Source: STC-113 sp964553745 (GTDB lineage Bacteria > Patescibacteriota > Gracilibacteria > BD1-5 > UBA2023). From it: DNA of 64,000 bases. Made by a program: the position numbers and the translations under genes. The stretch's first letter is position 1; the number at the start of each line of letters is the position of its first letter. Of this stretch, positions 31,991 through 43,931 are shown piece by piece. The notes beneath the pieces are model-generated. The model made no database searches, was not told where the DNA came from, and worked only from the letters and a program-made list of their open reading frames with translations. The stretch spans positions 1-64,000 of the forward strand of contig CAZKLD010000005.1 in the NCBI GenBank assembly GCA_964553745.1. Direction: 5' to 3'.

Positions 31991-32116
31991 TTTGTTTTAA
32001 GCACTTAGTTTTTAGACCTTAGAGCTTAGGAAAGGCATATAATTTTACAAATCAGAAAAAAGAAATAGTATTACAGCTAATTTCTAAATTCTAAGCACTA
32101 AACTCCCATATAATCT

Positions 32117-32383
32117 ATGCAATTAAAAGAATATGTCAAGCTAGGAATAGGCCAAAAAAACTACCTCAGAATCAAGGTTACAACCCGTCAGCCCAAGACG
32201 GAATTCTATTCTCTGATGGATGATTGAACCCTGAAAATAAGGCTCAAAGCAATTCCTGAAAATTGAAAAGCGAATGAGGAACTCATTCGCTTTCTAAGTG
32301 CTGAACTATGATTATTTAAAGATGATATTGAGATCATCAGCTGAGCGACCGATACGATCAAGCTCATCAGGATAAGCCTCTAG
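32117..32383 (+). CDS. DUF167 (YggU) family protein
   Basis: 88 aa. YLRIKVTTRQPKTEFY and LKIRLKAIPENGKANEELIR are the family pattern. Function unknown; a small, widely conserved protein. Its TAG stop shares the palindrome CTAG with the stop of the converging large gene, a 4-base overlap. Confidence 0.9.
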
Positions 32384-35300
32384 GCGGCTAGATCCATATC
32401 GTCGTTTGAATAATTCGATATCAGATCAGCCAAAGCTGATTGGTCTCTCTTTTTTCTCAATTGGCTTTCCACATCCTTTTTTGTGACTTTTTTATTGAGG
32501 ATGTCTTTTACTCTGAGTATCACTTCATTCTTCTGTTTTTCTACTCTCTCAAAATTCTTGGATTCTCATGATTTATATTTATCATAAGCATCATCTAGCC
32601 GCCTTTGGTAGACATCATCTATATTCTTGACTTCAAAAGAATTCCTTTCCTCTCTTCAATAAATCCATAATCAGGTTTTGATAAGCTCCTTTCACCAGTC
32701 TAGTGCATATAGATCATCTTTGGTAAGGGTTGTACTCTCATAAAGCCAGATAAGGATTTCCTTATTGAATTTTTTGAACATTTTTTTCTTCTGAGCCTCA
32801 TCCAGATTCTTGTCATCCTTGATTTTGTTGAGATTCTTAATCAAGCTCTCAAAATTCTTCTTAGGCCCTCATCACTGGATCGGTCTTTTTCATGGATTTG
32901 AAAGTGCTTGTTTCAGATAATACTGTGCTCATCCGGCAAGAAAAAGGAATGAATTGTCATCGTCATAGACTCCGCTATCCGCATTTCCTCCTCCCGCATC
33001 TCAAGTGAAATTATTCTTATGGAAGCGGGCAGCCATATTAGCATACGAGAAATATTCTTTTATATCAGGATCTTCTTCTGACCATAGATACATCTGATTG
33101 TCGTTTGTAAGCAGCTTGGTTGCCAGTATGGAAGAATATTTTTTCCAGAATTCCTCCGAAGCTTCTAGGATTTTCAGCTCCTCAGTTCAGTTTTCCTTCA
33201 TGGCTTTAATAGATAGGATATCTTTTTCCATGTCGGCATTTTTCAATTTTTGCGCAACTTTTATCACCACTTTCTCAAAAAGATCGACTTTCGCAGGTGT
33301 TTCGCAGACACTGAACATAGGATTCAGATATTTTGCACCTAATCATCCATATTTTTTGGCATCGTCCTGGTGCAGCTTCTTTGTCACTCAGCTTATCGCT
33401 ATCATGAAAGGTATCTTATTCTTTGCGACTGCATTTCATCATTTCTCGAGAGTTGATTCTAGAGCTCAGATTGCATAGAGAATCCTTCATTTCTTCAACA
33501 TATCCATACAATAGGCCTCTCTTCAGTCCCTCGTAACATTTCAGCTATTATCATCTTTTCATGCATCTTTCACTTTCCTTCATGTCCCATAATTAGAGTC
33601 AAACTCTTGGGCGATTGTCGTCCTTCTTTTTGGATAATACTTTGATGATTTATCGGCTTGTTTTGAAAGGAGCTCTGCTATCAGGCCTTCTTCGCTTGCT
33701 GGCAATCAATTCTGTATCTGCTCTTTGAAATACTTAGTATAGAGCGCATCTCACACTCTTCATCCGAGCTTCTTGTACCATAGGAAAGATCATTTGTATT
33801 CGTACAGATCAGCGGGATATAGGATTCAATGCTTCTTGATGATATACATGAGTGCTGCCTCCAATTCATGCTGATATGAATTTCTTGTTTTGAGTATCTT
33901 CATGACTTGCTTCATGACAAGTCATGGATTCATTTTCTCGAGCTGGGTTATCTTCTCTGTCATTTTTTTCTGTTGCACTGATTCCACCCTTGACTGAAGG
34001 TCGCTTCTCATACTGTCTGGCAGCATGAATCACATGCTAAGCGCAAATTCAGCAGCTTGAAGATCATTATTTTCTTTTAGCGTATCTTTGATGGAAGTGA
34101 ACCATTGCTTTACTCATGCTGAAATAGTAAGAAAATTCTGCATTCAGAAGAACCATTTTCATGCACTTCTTCCTCAAGACAGCTCTTTCTTATTCACCGG
34201 TTCTGTTATGCCTACTTCATCCTCGAATATCTTTGCTGATAATTTGTGCTTTTTCATATAAGCGAAAAATATCTCATTCGACATCGAATAAGGTTTATTT
34301 CATGCGAATTTATCATTCTTGACCATTTTTCAATCCGGTCAGGCTTTTTCTCATTCGGTATACTCTCAGGTGCTCACGATGATCTCATTTCATCTTATTT
34401 CTTCTATTTTAAGAGCTTTCTTGTCTTTATTCACAAAATATTTGACTCAAGGATGCTCTTTATTTTTCTCCTGGTTTTTGGGTAAGATCTTATTTATTTC
34501 TTTGATATAAACCAGATCCTTGAATCAATCTTTTGCATCTTTGTCTTCCTTTAGCGAATTCATGAGCTCCTCAGTTCAATTGATGACTGCATTTCTTTTT
34601 GCTTTCTGATGAATGAATGCTCACAAGAATTCAGTGAAGCTGTATGTGGGTTTTGCTCAGTTTGAAACGGTGACAGTCTTATTTATTTCGTCTACGGCCA
34701 GTATTCTGCACACCGATACCTCTTCGCCATTTTCTCATCATTCGAATGTGAAGACGGTACCTGGTTTAAGTCCGAATTTCTCTCATTCTCAGTCTTCTAA
34801 GTCTACTCTTTTGATGAGATCGCTTAAGAATTTTATATCTTTCTCGCTAGGGATTTCCTGCAAGGTTCATGCTTCTATTTTCCTTTTGAATTGTTCATCG
34901 GTAGCGAATTCTCATCTGCTCGGGTCATAGATGAAGTAGGAAAGGATATTTTCGAGCTGATCATATGAGATGTTCTGTACCGGAGCATCCGCCTCTCTCA
35001 ATATTCAGCTTTCATGCGACAGTTCCCGGATGTCCACGGTTCAATTGTCATGGATCCTCTCTATCTTCACATAAAGATTCTTCTCAACGTCATACTTCCT
35101 ATTCGTTCATTCAAGGATTACATTGTCCCCAAAAATCTCAAGCTTGGAAAGGTTCGAGAATTCTCCGGATTCCTTGATCTTTTTTATGAACTCGGCCTTA
35201 TTTCTAGGCTTTACGGCCTCTTGTTTTTCGCTTGCTTTCGCCTCCAACTTTTCCACATCATCGAATAGTCATGCGAATTTATTGTCAGCGACTATCATAT

Positions 35301-36171
35301 TCAAATGAGCAGGATCAGACAGGAAACTGCTGCTGGAAACTACGTAATCCTCCTTTTTGATATATTCTATGAAATCTCATCTTCTTTCTTCTTTTATATT
35401 AGGGAATTTGCTTTTGAGTCAGTCGAATATGATATCATCAGCCTTTCCTTGGTCTATTATTCATAGATCCATAAGCTTTGCGAGAGTTATGGTCGGAGCA
35501 AAAGTCTGGATAAGGGATTTTTTCTGGTTGTAATCCGTGATTGAATTAACTAGCTCAAAAAGTGATTGCCTGTCCTTAAGTCATGTGTGATAAAAATTCT
35601 TTGCCGCTTCTCTCTGTGATTCAGTGAGCGAATCGTAATTAAGTCACATTATGTCTGCGAAAAGCTTTTTTTCCTCTTTCAGCTCTGGAACTCTTGCCGG
35701 GAAAGTCTTTTTCAGGAAGTCCTTTCTGAGGACTTCTGAGACCAGAAGCTCATCTAGCTTGTTTTTTGATAATTTCTTTATTTCTGATTCCAGCTTCACG
35801 GCATTTGATGGATCGCCCAGATCATATAGGCTCTTGATGACTTGCTCTAGCTCGTCTCTTCTTGTCTTCAGCCCTATTCATGCCTTTATCGTCTCTCTCT
35901 GCAGGTCGAAATATGTAACTCATTCGATATTCAGACCCATGAATTTTTCATTTTTAGATTTGAATATTTCAAGCTCTTTGGTGATATCAGCATCCAGCTT
36001 GGTAGCATCATTCGATGTTATCCTGTCAAAAAATGCTGAGAAATCAGCATCATTCTTCTTTGACTTGTTTTCTACGAAATCCCTGACCAGTGTCAATAAG
36101 AGAGTTCCATCATCCTTCTTTTGTGCTACATTGTTATCCGATTCTCTGTTTCCTGCGGTTTCTCTTGCCAT
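32380..36171 (-). CDS. Very large hypothetical cytoplasmic protein
   Basis: 1263 aa in one frame with TGA as Gly. No signal peptide or obvious membrane helices. It is rich in Lys, Glu, Asp and Asn with many predicted helices. A mid-protein segment FGLKPGTVFTFEGGENG, then RILAVDEINKTVTVSNG, looks like a small beta-barrel. I do not recognise a family. It starts after a short leader and runs towards the DUF167 gene, with which it shares CTAG as stop. Its size and lack of neighbours make it a lineage-specific candidate. Confidence 0.75.
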
Positions 36172-36264
36172 GTTTTTTATTTAGGTTTAATCCTTCAAAT
36201 TGTATCATATTTCCCTAGAAAAGCAAAAAAATGACGGATTTTTGACTTCTTCACAAAAATGTTC

Positions 36265-36292
36265 TTGACTTTATAATTAGCACGTATATAAT
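36265..36292 (+). promoter_or_regulatory. clpB promoter
   Basis: -35 TTGACT (36265), 16-bp spacer, -10 TATAAT (36287). The operator at 36277-36303 covers the spacer and the -10. Confidence 0.75.
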
Positions 36293-36303
36293 TTTGGTGC
36301 CAG
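36277..36303 (+). promoter_or_regulatory. CIRCE-like operator at clpB
   Basis: Inverted repeat TTAGCACGT, 9 bases, TGGTGCCAG. It keeps the CIRCE geometry (9-9-9). The left arm equals that of the dnaK operator; the right arm is degenerate. It overlaps the -10, where HrcA binding would block RNA polymerase. Confidence 0.6.
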
Positions 36304-36359
36304 AATGAATTGGCAACAATAGGAATAATTAATTGAAATAATTCATAATCATACTCAAA

Positions 36360-39002
36360 ATGCAATTCGAAAGATTCACGATTTCAGCTTCTAAGCGTCT
36401 GCAAGAAGCACAAACCATGGCGATATCAAATTGAAATACCATGCTAGAATCCGCGCACCTCCTATTTGCAATCTTAAGCGCACAAGATTCCATAAATCTA
36501 GAAATCCTCTCAAGGCTCAAGATCGATATCGACCTATTTTACCAGAAGGCTAATTTTGCGATTTCATGACTTCCTAGGATTGAGTCATGAATCTCTCAGC
36601 TCACGCTTTCTGCCGAACTCAATCAAGTGTTGGCTTTTGCCGATAATCTTGCACGCACGATGCAGGATTCCTATGTGACCGAAGAGCATCTTTTCTTGTG
36701 ACTCATCGAAAAAGCTCACAGCGTATCCGAGCTATTCAAGGAATTCTCAATCGATTTCGCAAGCTATAAGAAAGAAGTTGAAAAGATGAGGCATTGAGAG
36801 AGGGTGACCTCAAATGATGCCGAAAACATGTACGAATCACTTAAGAAATACTGCATCGACCTCGTTGATATGGCAAAAGAATGAAAGATCGATCCGGTGA
36901 TCTGAAGGGAAGAAGAAACAAGGCGCACCATCCAGATCTTATCCAGAAGGCAGAAGAATAATCCTGTGATAATCTGAGATCCCTGAGTCTGAAAGACTGC
37001 TATAGTCGAATGAATAGCCAGAAAAATCGTGGAAAACGACGTTCCTGACAATCTGAAATGAAAGAAAATCATGTCTCTTGATATGTGATCTCTCATAGCC
37101 TGAGCGAAATTCAGATGAGAATTCGAAGAAAGGCTTAAGGCGGTCCTGAAAGAAGTAGAAAAATCCAATTGAGAAGTAATACTTTTCATCGATGAGGTGC
37201 ATATGATAGTCTGAGTGGGAAGCTCTGAGTGATGATCTGACGCCTGAAATCTGCTGAAACCCGCTCTTGCAAGATGACAGATAAGAGTCATCTGAGCCAC
37301 CACCATAAATGAGTACAGGAAATTCATCGAGCGCGATCAGGCCCTTGAGAGGAGATTCCAGCCAGTAATGATAGACGAGCCGAATCAGGAAGATGCCATA
37401 TCGATATTAAGATGAATAAAAGATAAATATGAAGCGTTCCATTGAATAAAGATTTCTGACAGGGCGATAGTCGGTGCCGTTGAGCTCAGCTTCAAATACA
37501 TCTCAGACAGGAAGTTGCCAGATAAGGCCATAGACCTCATAGACGAAGCATCATCTAGTGTGAAGATGTCCTCGACCTCAAAGCCTGTTGAGCTGGATAC
37601 GTTCGAAAAAGAGATAAGGTCTCTTGAAATCGAGAAAGAAGCACTGAAAAACGAGAGCAATCCTGATACATTCCGCCTTGATGAAATAGAAAAAGAGCTT
37701 GCGGATAAGCAGGAGCTTCTCAGGACTAAGCTTAGCAAATGGCAGAATGAGAAGAACCTTATACAGAAAATCAAGGAAAATAAGGACAAGATAGAGAAAC
37801 TGAAAGTGGAAGCAGACGATTTTGAGAGGAAATTCGATTACCAGGCAGTAGCAAGGATAAGGTATTCTGAAATCCCTGCTGTTGAACAGGAGATTGAAGG
37901 CATAGAGAATGAATTCCACGAAAACCAGAAAAGAGGGGATTCATACCTCAAGGATAGGGTTGACCTCGAAGATGTCGCCGAAATCGTCTCAAAATGGACC
38001 TGAATTCCGGTATGAAAGCTTGTCGAGCATGAGAAAGAGAGATATCTGCATCTTTTTGAAAGGATGAACAAGAGGGTCGTCTGACAGGATGAGGCGCTTA
38101 AGCTCGTTGCTGAGGCAATCCAGAGGAATAAGGCTTGATTGTCCGATGAAAAAAGGCCGATCTGAAGCTTCTTGTTCCTTGGACCCACATGAGTATGAAA
38201 GACTGAAACTGCAAAAGCCCTCGCGATGGAGCTTTTCAGCGATAAGAACGCTTTTATCAGGATAGATATGAGTGAGTATATGGAGCCACATTCAGTCTCA
38301 AGGATGATCTGATCTCCTCCCGGATACGTCTGATACGACGAGGGATGACAGCTGACAGAAGCCATAAGGAGAAAGCCCTATTCTGTAATCCTATTCGATG
38401 AGATAGAAAAAGCCCATAAGGATGTTTTCAATATATTTTTGCAGATACTCGACGATTGAAGATTGACCGACAGCAAATGAAGGACGGTGAATTTCAAAAA
38501 TACCATCATAATAATGACTTCAAATATCTGAAGCCAAGAATTCACGGAAGAGATAACACACATCTGATTCGATTTCAATAACATCTGAATAGACAAGGAC
38601 AAACCAAAGATAATGAGGGATTTCGCTGAAATAAAAAAACGGGTCATGTCGCAGTTGAATAAGCATTTCAAACCTGAATTCATAAACAGGATCGATGATG
38701 TGATCGTCTTCAATGCCCTGGATAAGGATACTCTGCATGGAATCATCGATATATTGCTGGATGAGATTGTCGGAATACTCAGGCATAGGCATATCAAGGT
38801 CCAGTTCTCAAAAGAGCTCAAGGAATATCTAATCAAAGTCTGATATGATCCGATTTACTGAGCCAGGCCGTTAAAAAGAGCCATCATAAAGCATGTCCTG
38901 AATCCTCTTTCGATGAAGCTGCTAGCCTGAGAAATAAATGACTGAAGCGAAATTGATCTGGATATGAAATGAGATTCATTGGATGTGAAGAAGCATAAAT
39001 AA
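36360..39002 (+). CDS. clpB: ATP-dependent disaggregase ClpB
   Basis: 880 aa. An N-terminal Clp_N repeat domain (FTISASKRLQEAQTMA) is followed by AAA1 with Walker A GDPGVGKT and VILFIDEVH. A long middle coiled coil (about residues 400-530, SLEIEKEALKNESNPD) distinguishes ClpB from ClpA/C. AAA2 carries GPTGVGKTETAK, ILFDEIEKAH and sensor 2 GARPLKRAI. The protein extracts polypeptides from aggregates together with DnaK. It has a CIRCE-like operator upstream and a terminator 8 bases downstream. The Walker A glycines are TGA. Confidence 0.97.
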
Positions 39003-39010
39003 TAAAATTT

Positions 39011-39044
39011 AAAAAAATCCCCGACTTGGTCGGGGATTTTTTTA
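39011..39044. terminator. Bidirectional terminator
   Basis: AAAATCCCCGAC / GTCGGGGATTTT with a TTG loop, flanked by A and T tracts, between clpB and a converging gene. Confidence 0.92.
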
Positions 39045-40046
39045 TCAGACTATATATATTTTTGTTTCTTCATCCGTAAGGGGCTTTACAGTCCTGAATT
39101 CCTCAAATCATGATTTTTTCCAGACTTTCACCTTGACCGAATCTTCTTTCTTTCAGTCGGAATATCTGGCGCAGACTCAGGCGGCGAAATTCAGAGTTTC
39201 ATCATCCGCTATTCATTTTATTGTGACTGTGGGGCTTCAGAAATCTTCAACCTGCAAGAGGAATTCCTCATCTGATGCCAGTTTCTCTATGGTATCATTC
39301 TCATCTTCTTTGCGGCCCGCGATTATTCTGGCTTCATTGTAATTGAAATGCCTTCAGATTGTGAGGAGCAGGATTTCATTCTCAGGAGGTATCTCATCGT
39401 CCTTGATTATGTTTTTGAGCCTGGTCGCATATCAGAGATCAGTCAAAAGGCATCATCCTGCAGGTGTCGGGAAATCTTCCCATCAGATTCATTTTGCCAT
39501 GCTTATCTGCGTCTTCCTTCATCTTCCTCAGATTCATAGGAGCTTCTCCCTGTCGACCCATCCGTTCTTCTCCGGGATGGTCTCATCCATTATCTTGGCG
39601 CTCAAAGGCCTCAGCACGAGTCACTCGAGATCGGATTCCTTATCTATTATCGGGAAAGTCTCTCTTCTTTGGCTTTTCGGCCTCTGGCCTAGGACTTCGC
39701 CCGTTATGATGAAATCAGCTCAGATCTCTTTCATTATCTTTTTCGCTTCCTTGAGCATCAGGATATGGCAATCTAGGCAGGGGTTAAGGTTTTTTCCGTG
39801 TCAGAACTTCGGGTTTTTGATGATTTTGAATTGCTCTTCTGTAAAATTATGGACAAGAAGTTCAAATCCGAATCTTTCTGCTGTCTTCCCGTTTTTCCTG
39901 ACAACATTTTCTGTAGATTTGCATCAGAATGTGGAGATGAAAGATAGCCCTACGACTTCTATTCATTGGCTTTTTATGAGATTTATGGCTAACGAGGAAT
40001 CGAGACCTCCTGAAAATAATGCTAATGCTTTCATTGAATTCATCAT
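39042..40046 (-). CDS. PP-loop tRNA-thiolation enzyme (MnmA/ThiI-like)
   Basis: 334 aa from ATG 40046 (ATG 40043 is equally possible). The PP-loop LFSGGLDSSLAINL binds ATP. It is followed by NPCLDCHILM, ADFIITGEVLGQRPKSQR, GGRGRKTQISMAKG and PAGGCLLTD, the pattern of tRNA thiouridine-forming enzymes and their stand-alone CPR relatives. The reaction adenylates a uridine and replaces oxygen with sulfur. No cysteine desulfurase is nearby. The exact tRNA position is unknown. Confidence 0.75.
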
Positions 40047-40330
40047 TAATAATAAGTAAAGACAAGGCATTGCCTTGTCTCAACATTACATTCACCTTAA
40101 GGTTATGCTCAGTTTTTTGTATTCCTTTTATATGCAAGTCCGACTTTCGATTCGAATCCGATCTATTCGCCAGTATGGTTCGGCCAGTGTAGCACGGTGG
40201 CCGCACTTCTGAGCTCGATACCTCGCTTTGGAACAATTTGTAAGGAAAAAAATTTGAGCAGTCACGCCAGAAAGGTAAATGTACTATTATTCTACTCTTT
40301 TTATGAAAAATGCAATGGCAAAAAGAAAAT
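40047..40330. other. Intergenic stretch with hairpins and tRNA-like fragments
   Basis: No gene seen. A perfect palindrome AGACAAGGCA / TGCCTTGTCT lies at 40060-40080 and could terminate minus-strand transcription. At 40142-40165 a piece resembling a tRNA T-arm and 3' end (GATTCGAATCC, then TTCGCCA) has no matching 5' half. At 40175-40200 a second hairpin (GGCCAGTG / CACGGTGGCC) is seen. Possibly remnants of a tRNA gene. Confidence 0.5.
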
Positions 40331-40834
40331 TTATTTAAGTATTCGATCCGTTGCGTTCTTATTGATGACCGATGTGATTTTCCTGTTCGTTGACCAAGTC
40401 AATTCGTTTACCTCTTCTCAAGTGCAGAGCGAATAGGTGCTCAAATCGTCAGCTGAAATTTCATGAAGAGCCTTTTTAGTAGACTTTACACAGGCGTTCT
40501 CTTGGACTCAGCAGAGTTCAAGATCGGAAAGATCGAGTTCTGACAAAATCTTCATCAGGGATATTGCCTGGAATTTAACAAGAAATTGCCAAGGCATATT
40601 TTTAATGTCGGTTCATAATTGCACTATGCTGTCACTTTGGGGGAAATATGAGGGGAGGGATTTGTCTTTCCATGTAAAAGGGGCATAAAAGACAACTTTT
40701 CACTCTAAGATATAGTCATCGATCCTGCTCCTGATGGCTTTTCTGAGTTTTGCAACTTCCATGTAGCTGAGGTTGTCCGAAAGCCACTTATCCGAAGCAT
40801 GTATTACAACCAAACAATCTTTTGTTCTATCCAT
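40331..40834 (-). CDS. Hypothetical protein
   Basis: 167 aa, starting MDRTKDCLVVIHASDKWLSD. An alpha/beta pattern at the N-terminus could be an isochorismatase-like or other small Rossmann-type fold, but no motif is decisive. The frame needs TGA as Gly at four sites. Function unknown. Confidence 0.6.
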
Positions 40835-41088
40835 TATAATCTATTATATATGAGCCCATATTAATATATTATTTTCTAAAAGTCAAATTCATGATATTCT
40901 GAAGTTTTGCTTAACAAAAAGGAAAATCTTAATATTTTCTGTCTAAAATATGAAGTGATGACTTCATATGTTTTGATTTTTCATAAAACCGAAAAATCCT
41001 TAGCCCAAAAGGAAAACTAAAAATTTTCTCATCTTGAATCGGATGGTTGAATATATTTGATGTGGGAAATTGTTCCAAAAAGGAATAT

Positions 41089-41703
41089 TTAAACTTTCGC
41101 TGATTTCAACTTCTTGACGAGCGCCTCAAACCTTACTAGTTCAAGATAGAAATACTCATTTCATCTTATGGCTTCCAATTTTCTCATCGCTTTCAGCCTT
41201 TCCTGGAAGGTGTTGTTCTCATTGTGTATTACTCAAATAAGGCTTCAGCAAAGGTAATCTGCTGCTGTTTTCAACTGCTCATCGTTCCTGATGTCATTTC
41301 CTGAATTCTCGCCTATCGCCCAGATATAATCAAGTCTTGCTCACTCTCTGGCTTTTCTGATATCTTTCTCGCGCCTTTCGCATTTATTTATAACAAGGTT
41401 CGATTTTAATTTTCACCTTGTCATAAGTCATAGATCCAGCTTTTCCAGCATGTCATCTTTGACCGATTTTTCAATGCCTCACTTCATGATCGCTCATCTT
41501 AATCATGTGAGATTCGATTCGAGCTCATTTATCAGCATGTCTATGAGAGTCTTCTCAGGAGCCAGATTGTTTTTGGGTTTGCAGATGGCATTCACGAGCT
41601 TCCTGTAGGCATTCACAAGGAAATCAATTCATCTCTCTGCGATATTCTTATCTGCAGGGATGGATGATTTATTGCTTGCTCAGTCTGAATTTGCATTGAA
41701 CAT
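41089..41703 (-). CDS. Hypothetical helical protein
   Basis: 204 aa, mainly alpha-helical and basic, no membrane segment (for example RGIDFLVNAYRKLVNAICK, then VKDDMLEKLDLGLMTRG). No family recognised. It is divergent from dnaK; the 224 bases between them hold the dnaK control region. The 254 bases between its stop and the next minus-strand gene are AT-rich and I see no gene there. Confidence 0.6.
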
Positions 41704-41777
41704 ATTCAAGAAGATTAGGAATTGATATTATTTCCGTATCTTATATAAATGCTATGATAAAGCAATATTTTCATATA

Positions 41778-41804
41778 TTAGCACGTAAGTAAAAAATGTG
41801 CTAA
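41778..41804 (+). promoter_or_regulatory. CIRCE-like operator at dnaK
   Basis: TTAGCACGT, 9 bases, ATGTGCTAA. It keeps the exact CIRCE geometry; only the innermost two bases of each arm differ from the classic TTAGCACTC/GAGTGCTAA. It lies 7 bases before the -35. This implies control by an HrcA-type repressor encoded elsewhere. Confidence 0.85.
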
Positions 41805-41811
41805 AAAAAAT

Positions 41812-41839
41812 TTGACATTAAAACCCGCACAATTATAAT
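41812..41839 (+). promoter_or_regulatory. dnaK promoter
   Basis: -35 TTGACA (41812), 16-bp spacer, -10 TATAAT (41834): consensus boxes, about 90 bases before the ATG. Confidence 0.85.
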
Positions 41840-41927
41840 AGTTCCCGTACTGCTACTTATGGTTTTTTTCAAGTTGAAATCCATACGGATGCAATGCATC
41901 TATTTTAAATTCATTAATCATATAAAA

Positions 41928-43817
41928 ATGGCAAAAGTAATCTGAATCGACCTATGAACAACAAACTCTTGTGTGGCTTTCATGGAATGAGGGCAACCGA
42001 AAGTAATACCTAATGCAGAATGAGGTCGAACTACTCCTTCGATAGTAGCCAACAAAAATTGAGAGATAATTGTGGGTATGCCCGCAAAAAGGCAATCGGT
42101 CGTAAATCCCGCTCAGACTATCTATTCGGCAAAGAGATTCATCGGCCGCAAATTCGATGAAGTCCAATCAGAGCTAAAGAATCTTCCATTCAAAGTCATT
42201 AAGGGAAGCGCTTGAGAATGTCTTATCGAATTCAACGGAAAAGAAGTCAGACCAGAAGAAATTTCTGCAAAAGTTCTAGAAAAGCTCAAAGAAGATGCTG
42301 AGAAATACCTATGAGAAAAAGTCACAGAAGCTGTAATCACTGTTCCTGCATATTTCAATGACGATCAACGTCAAGCGACAATAAATGCAGGTAAGATAGC
42401 ATGACTCGATGTAAAGAGAATTGTAAATGAGCCTACTGCAGCCGCTCTTTCTTACGGTCTTGATAAGAAAAAAGATGAAAAAGTTGCAGTCTATGACTTC
42501 TGAGGAGGTACTTTTGATATCTCAATCCTTGAAATCTCTTCTGAGGGAACATTTGAGGTATTGGCTACAAACTGAAACACCCACTTAGGTTGAGATGATT
42601 TCGATCAGAGGATTTTCGAGTACGTTATGTCCGAATTCCAAAAGCAAGAATGAATCGACCTTCGCAAAGAGCCTATGGCAGTGCAGAGAGTGAGAATAGC
42701 TTCAGAAAAAGCAAAAATCGAGCTATCAAGTTCGACTGAAACAGAAATCAATGAGCCGTTCATAGCTCTTAATAACGGAATCCCAAGCAATCTTCATATC
42801 ACTCTATCGAGAGCGAAATTCGAAGAGCTTATCTATGATCTTGTAGAATGATCGCTAGAGCCTTGCAGGAAAGTTCTCAAGGATGCGAATCTTCAATCAA
42901 GCCAAATAGATGAGGTTATCCTAGTTTGAGGTTCCACTCGTGTTCCTCTTGTGCTCAAGAAATTGGAAGAATTCTTCGGAAAAAAGCCTAATTCATCTGT
43001 AAATCCAGATGAAGCAGTTGCGCTCGGTGCTGCAATCCAAGCATGAATCATCAGTTGAGATGTAAAGGATGTACTTCTTCTTGATGTTACACCGCTTTCA
43101 CTCGGTATTGAGACTCTCGGGTGAGTTATGACTCGCATGATAGAAAGGAATACTACAATCCCATCATCAAAATCACAAGTCTATTCTACAGCAATGGACG
43201 GACAGCCATCTGTTGAGATCCATGTCCTTCAAGGAGAACGTGAAATGGCAGCCGACAACAAATCGCTCGGTAGATTTATCCTAGATGGAATCGCACAGGC
43301 TCCAAGATGAGTTCCTCAGATTGAAGTCACATTTGATATTGATGCCTCTGGTGTCTTGCACGTTACCGCAAAAGACAAATGAACAGGAAAAGAGCAGAAG
43401 ATCATGATCCAAGGCTCTACCTGAATGGATTCTGCTGAGGTTGACAAGCTAGTGAAAGAGGCGGAAGCCAAGAGAGATGAGGACAAGAAGAAAAAAGAGA
43501 TCATCGAAGCCCGCAATATGGCAGATTCTGCTGTATACCAATCAGAAAAAACCCTTAAAGACAATGAAGGGAAGTATGATGAGAAATTATGAGAAGAAGC
43601 AAAAGAGAAGATAGAAGCCCTGAAAAAAGTCCTAGAGAATCCAGCTGCAACCAAAGAAGAGATCGATGCCGCATCCAATCCTCTCCAAGAAGTCATGATG
43701 AAAATCGGCCAGGAGATCTACTCCAAATGAGGAACTCCAGAATGAGATGAAGGAGTTAAGGTTAAAGATAATAACGAGAAGAAAGAGGATGACAGTGTTG
43801 AAGGGGAGGTTGAATAA
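41928..43817 (+). CDS. dnaK: Chaperone DnaK (Hsp70)
   Basis: 629 aa. The start IDLGTTNSCVAFMEGG, phosphate loop YDFGGGTFDISIL, adenosine motif VGGSTRVPLV, linker LLLDVTPLSLG, substrate domain and acidic tail EEDD-like end are all in place. Gly of IDLGTTNS and of DFGGGT are TGA. It holds unfolded proteins in an ATP cycle with DnaJ and GrpE. Neither partner gene is adjacent, unlike in many bacteria. It is transcribed alone from a CIRCE-type promoter and ends at a strong terminator. Confidence 0.98.
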
Positions 43818-43823
43818 TGAGAT

Positions 43824-43856
43824 TAAAAAAATAGGCTTCAAAGCCTATTTTTTTAA
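43824..43856 (+). terminator. dnaK terminator
   Basis: AAAAATAGGCTT / AAGCCTATTTTT with a short loop and a T tract. Confidence 0.9.
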
Positions 43857-43931
43857 TTTATAATAATTGATTTGTAATACTTTAAATTAAGTATAATATT
43901 TATAAGTATTTTTATACTTAATTTAATCATC

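Noticed and set aside
36764..38836. Long Ser/Phe-rich minus-strand frames across clpB
   Set aside because: Antisense artefacts of clpB. They carry no promoter, ribosome site or domain.
39343..40059. A 238-aa plus-strand frame opposite the tRNA-thiolation gene
   Set aside because: The minus strand encodes a PP-loop protein with clear motifs in a continuous frame. The plus frame shows no family features.
40134..40200. A functional tRNA gene near 40.15 kb
   Set aside because: A T-arm-like piece and TTCGCCA end exist, but no acceptor or anticodon arms can be completed on either strand.
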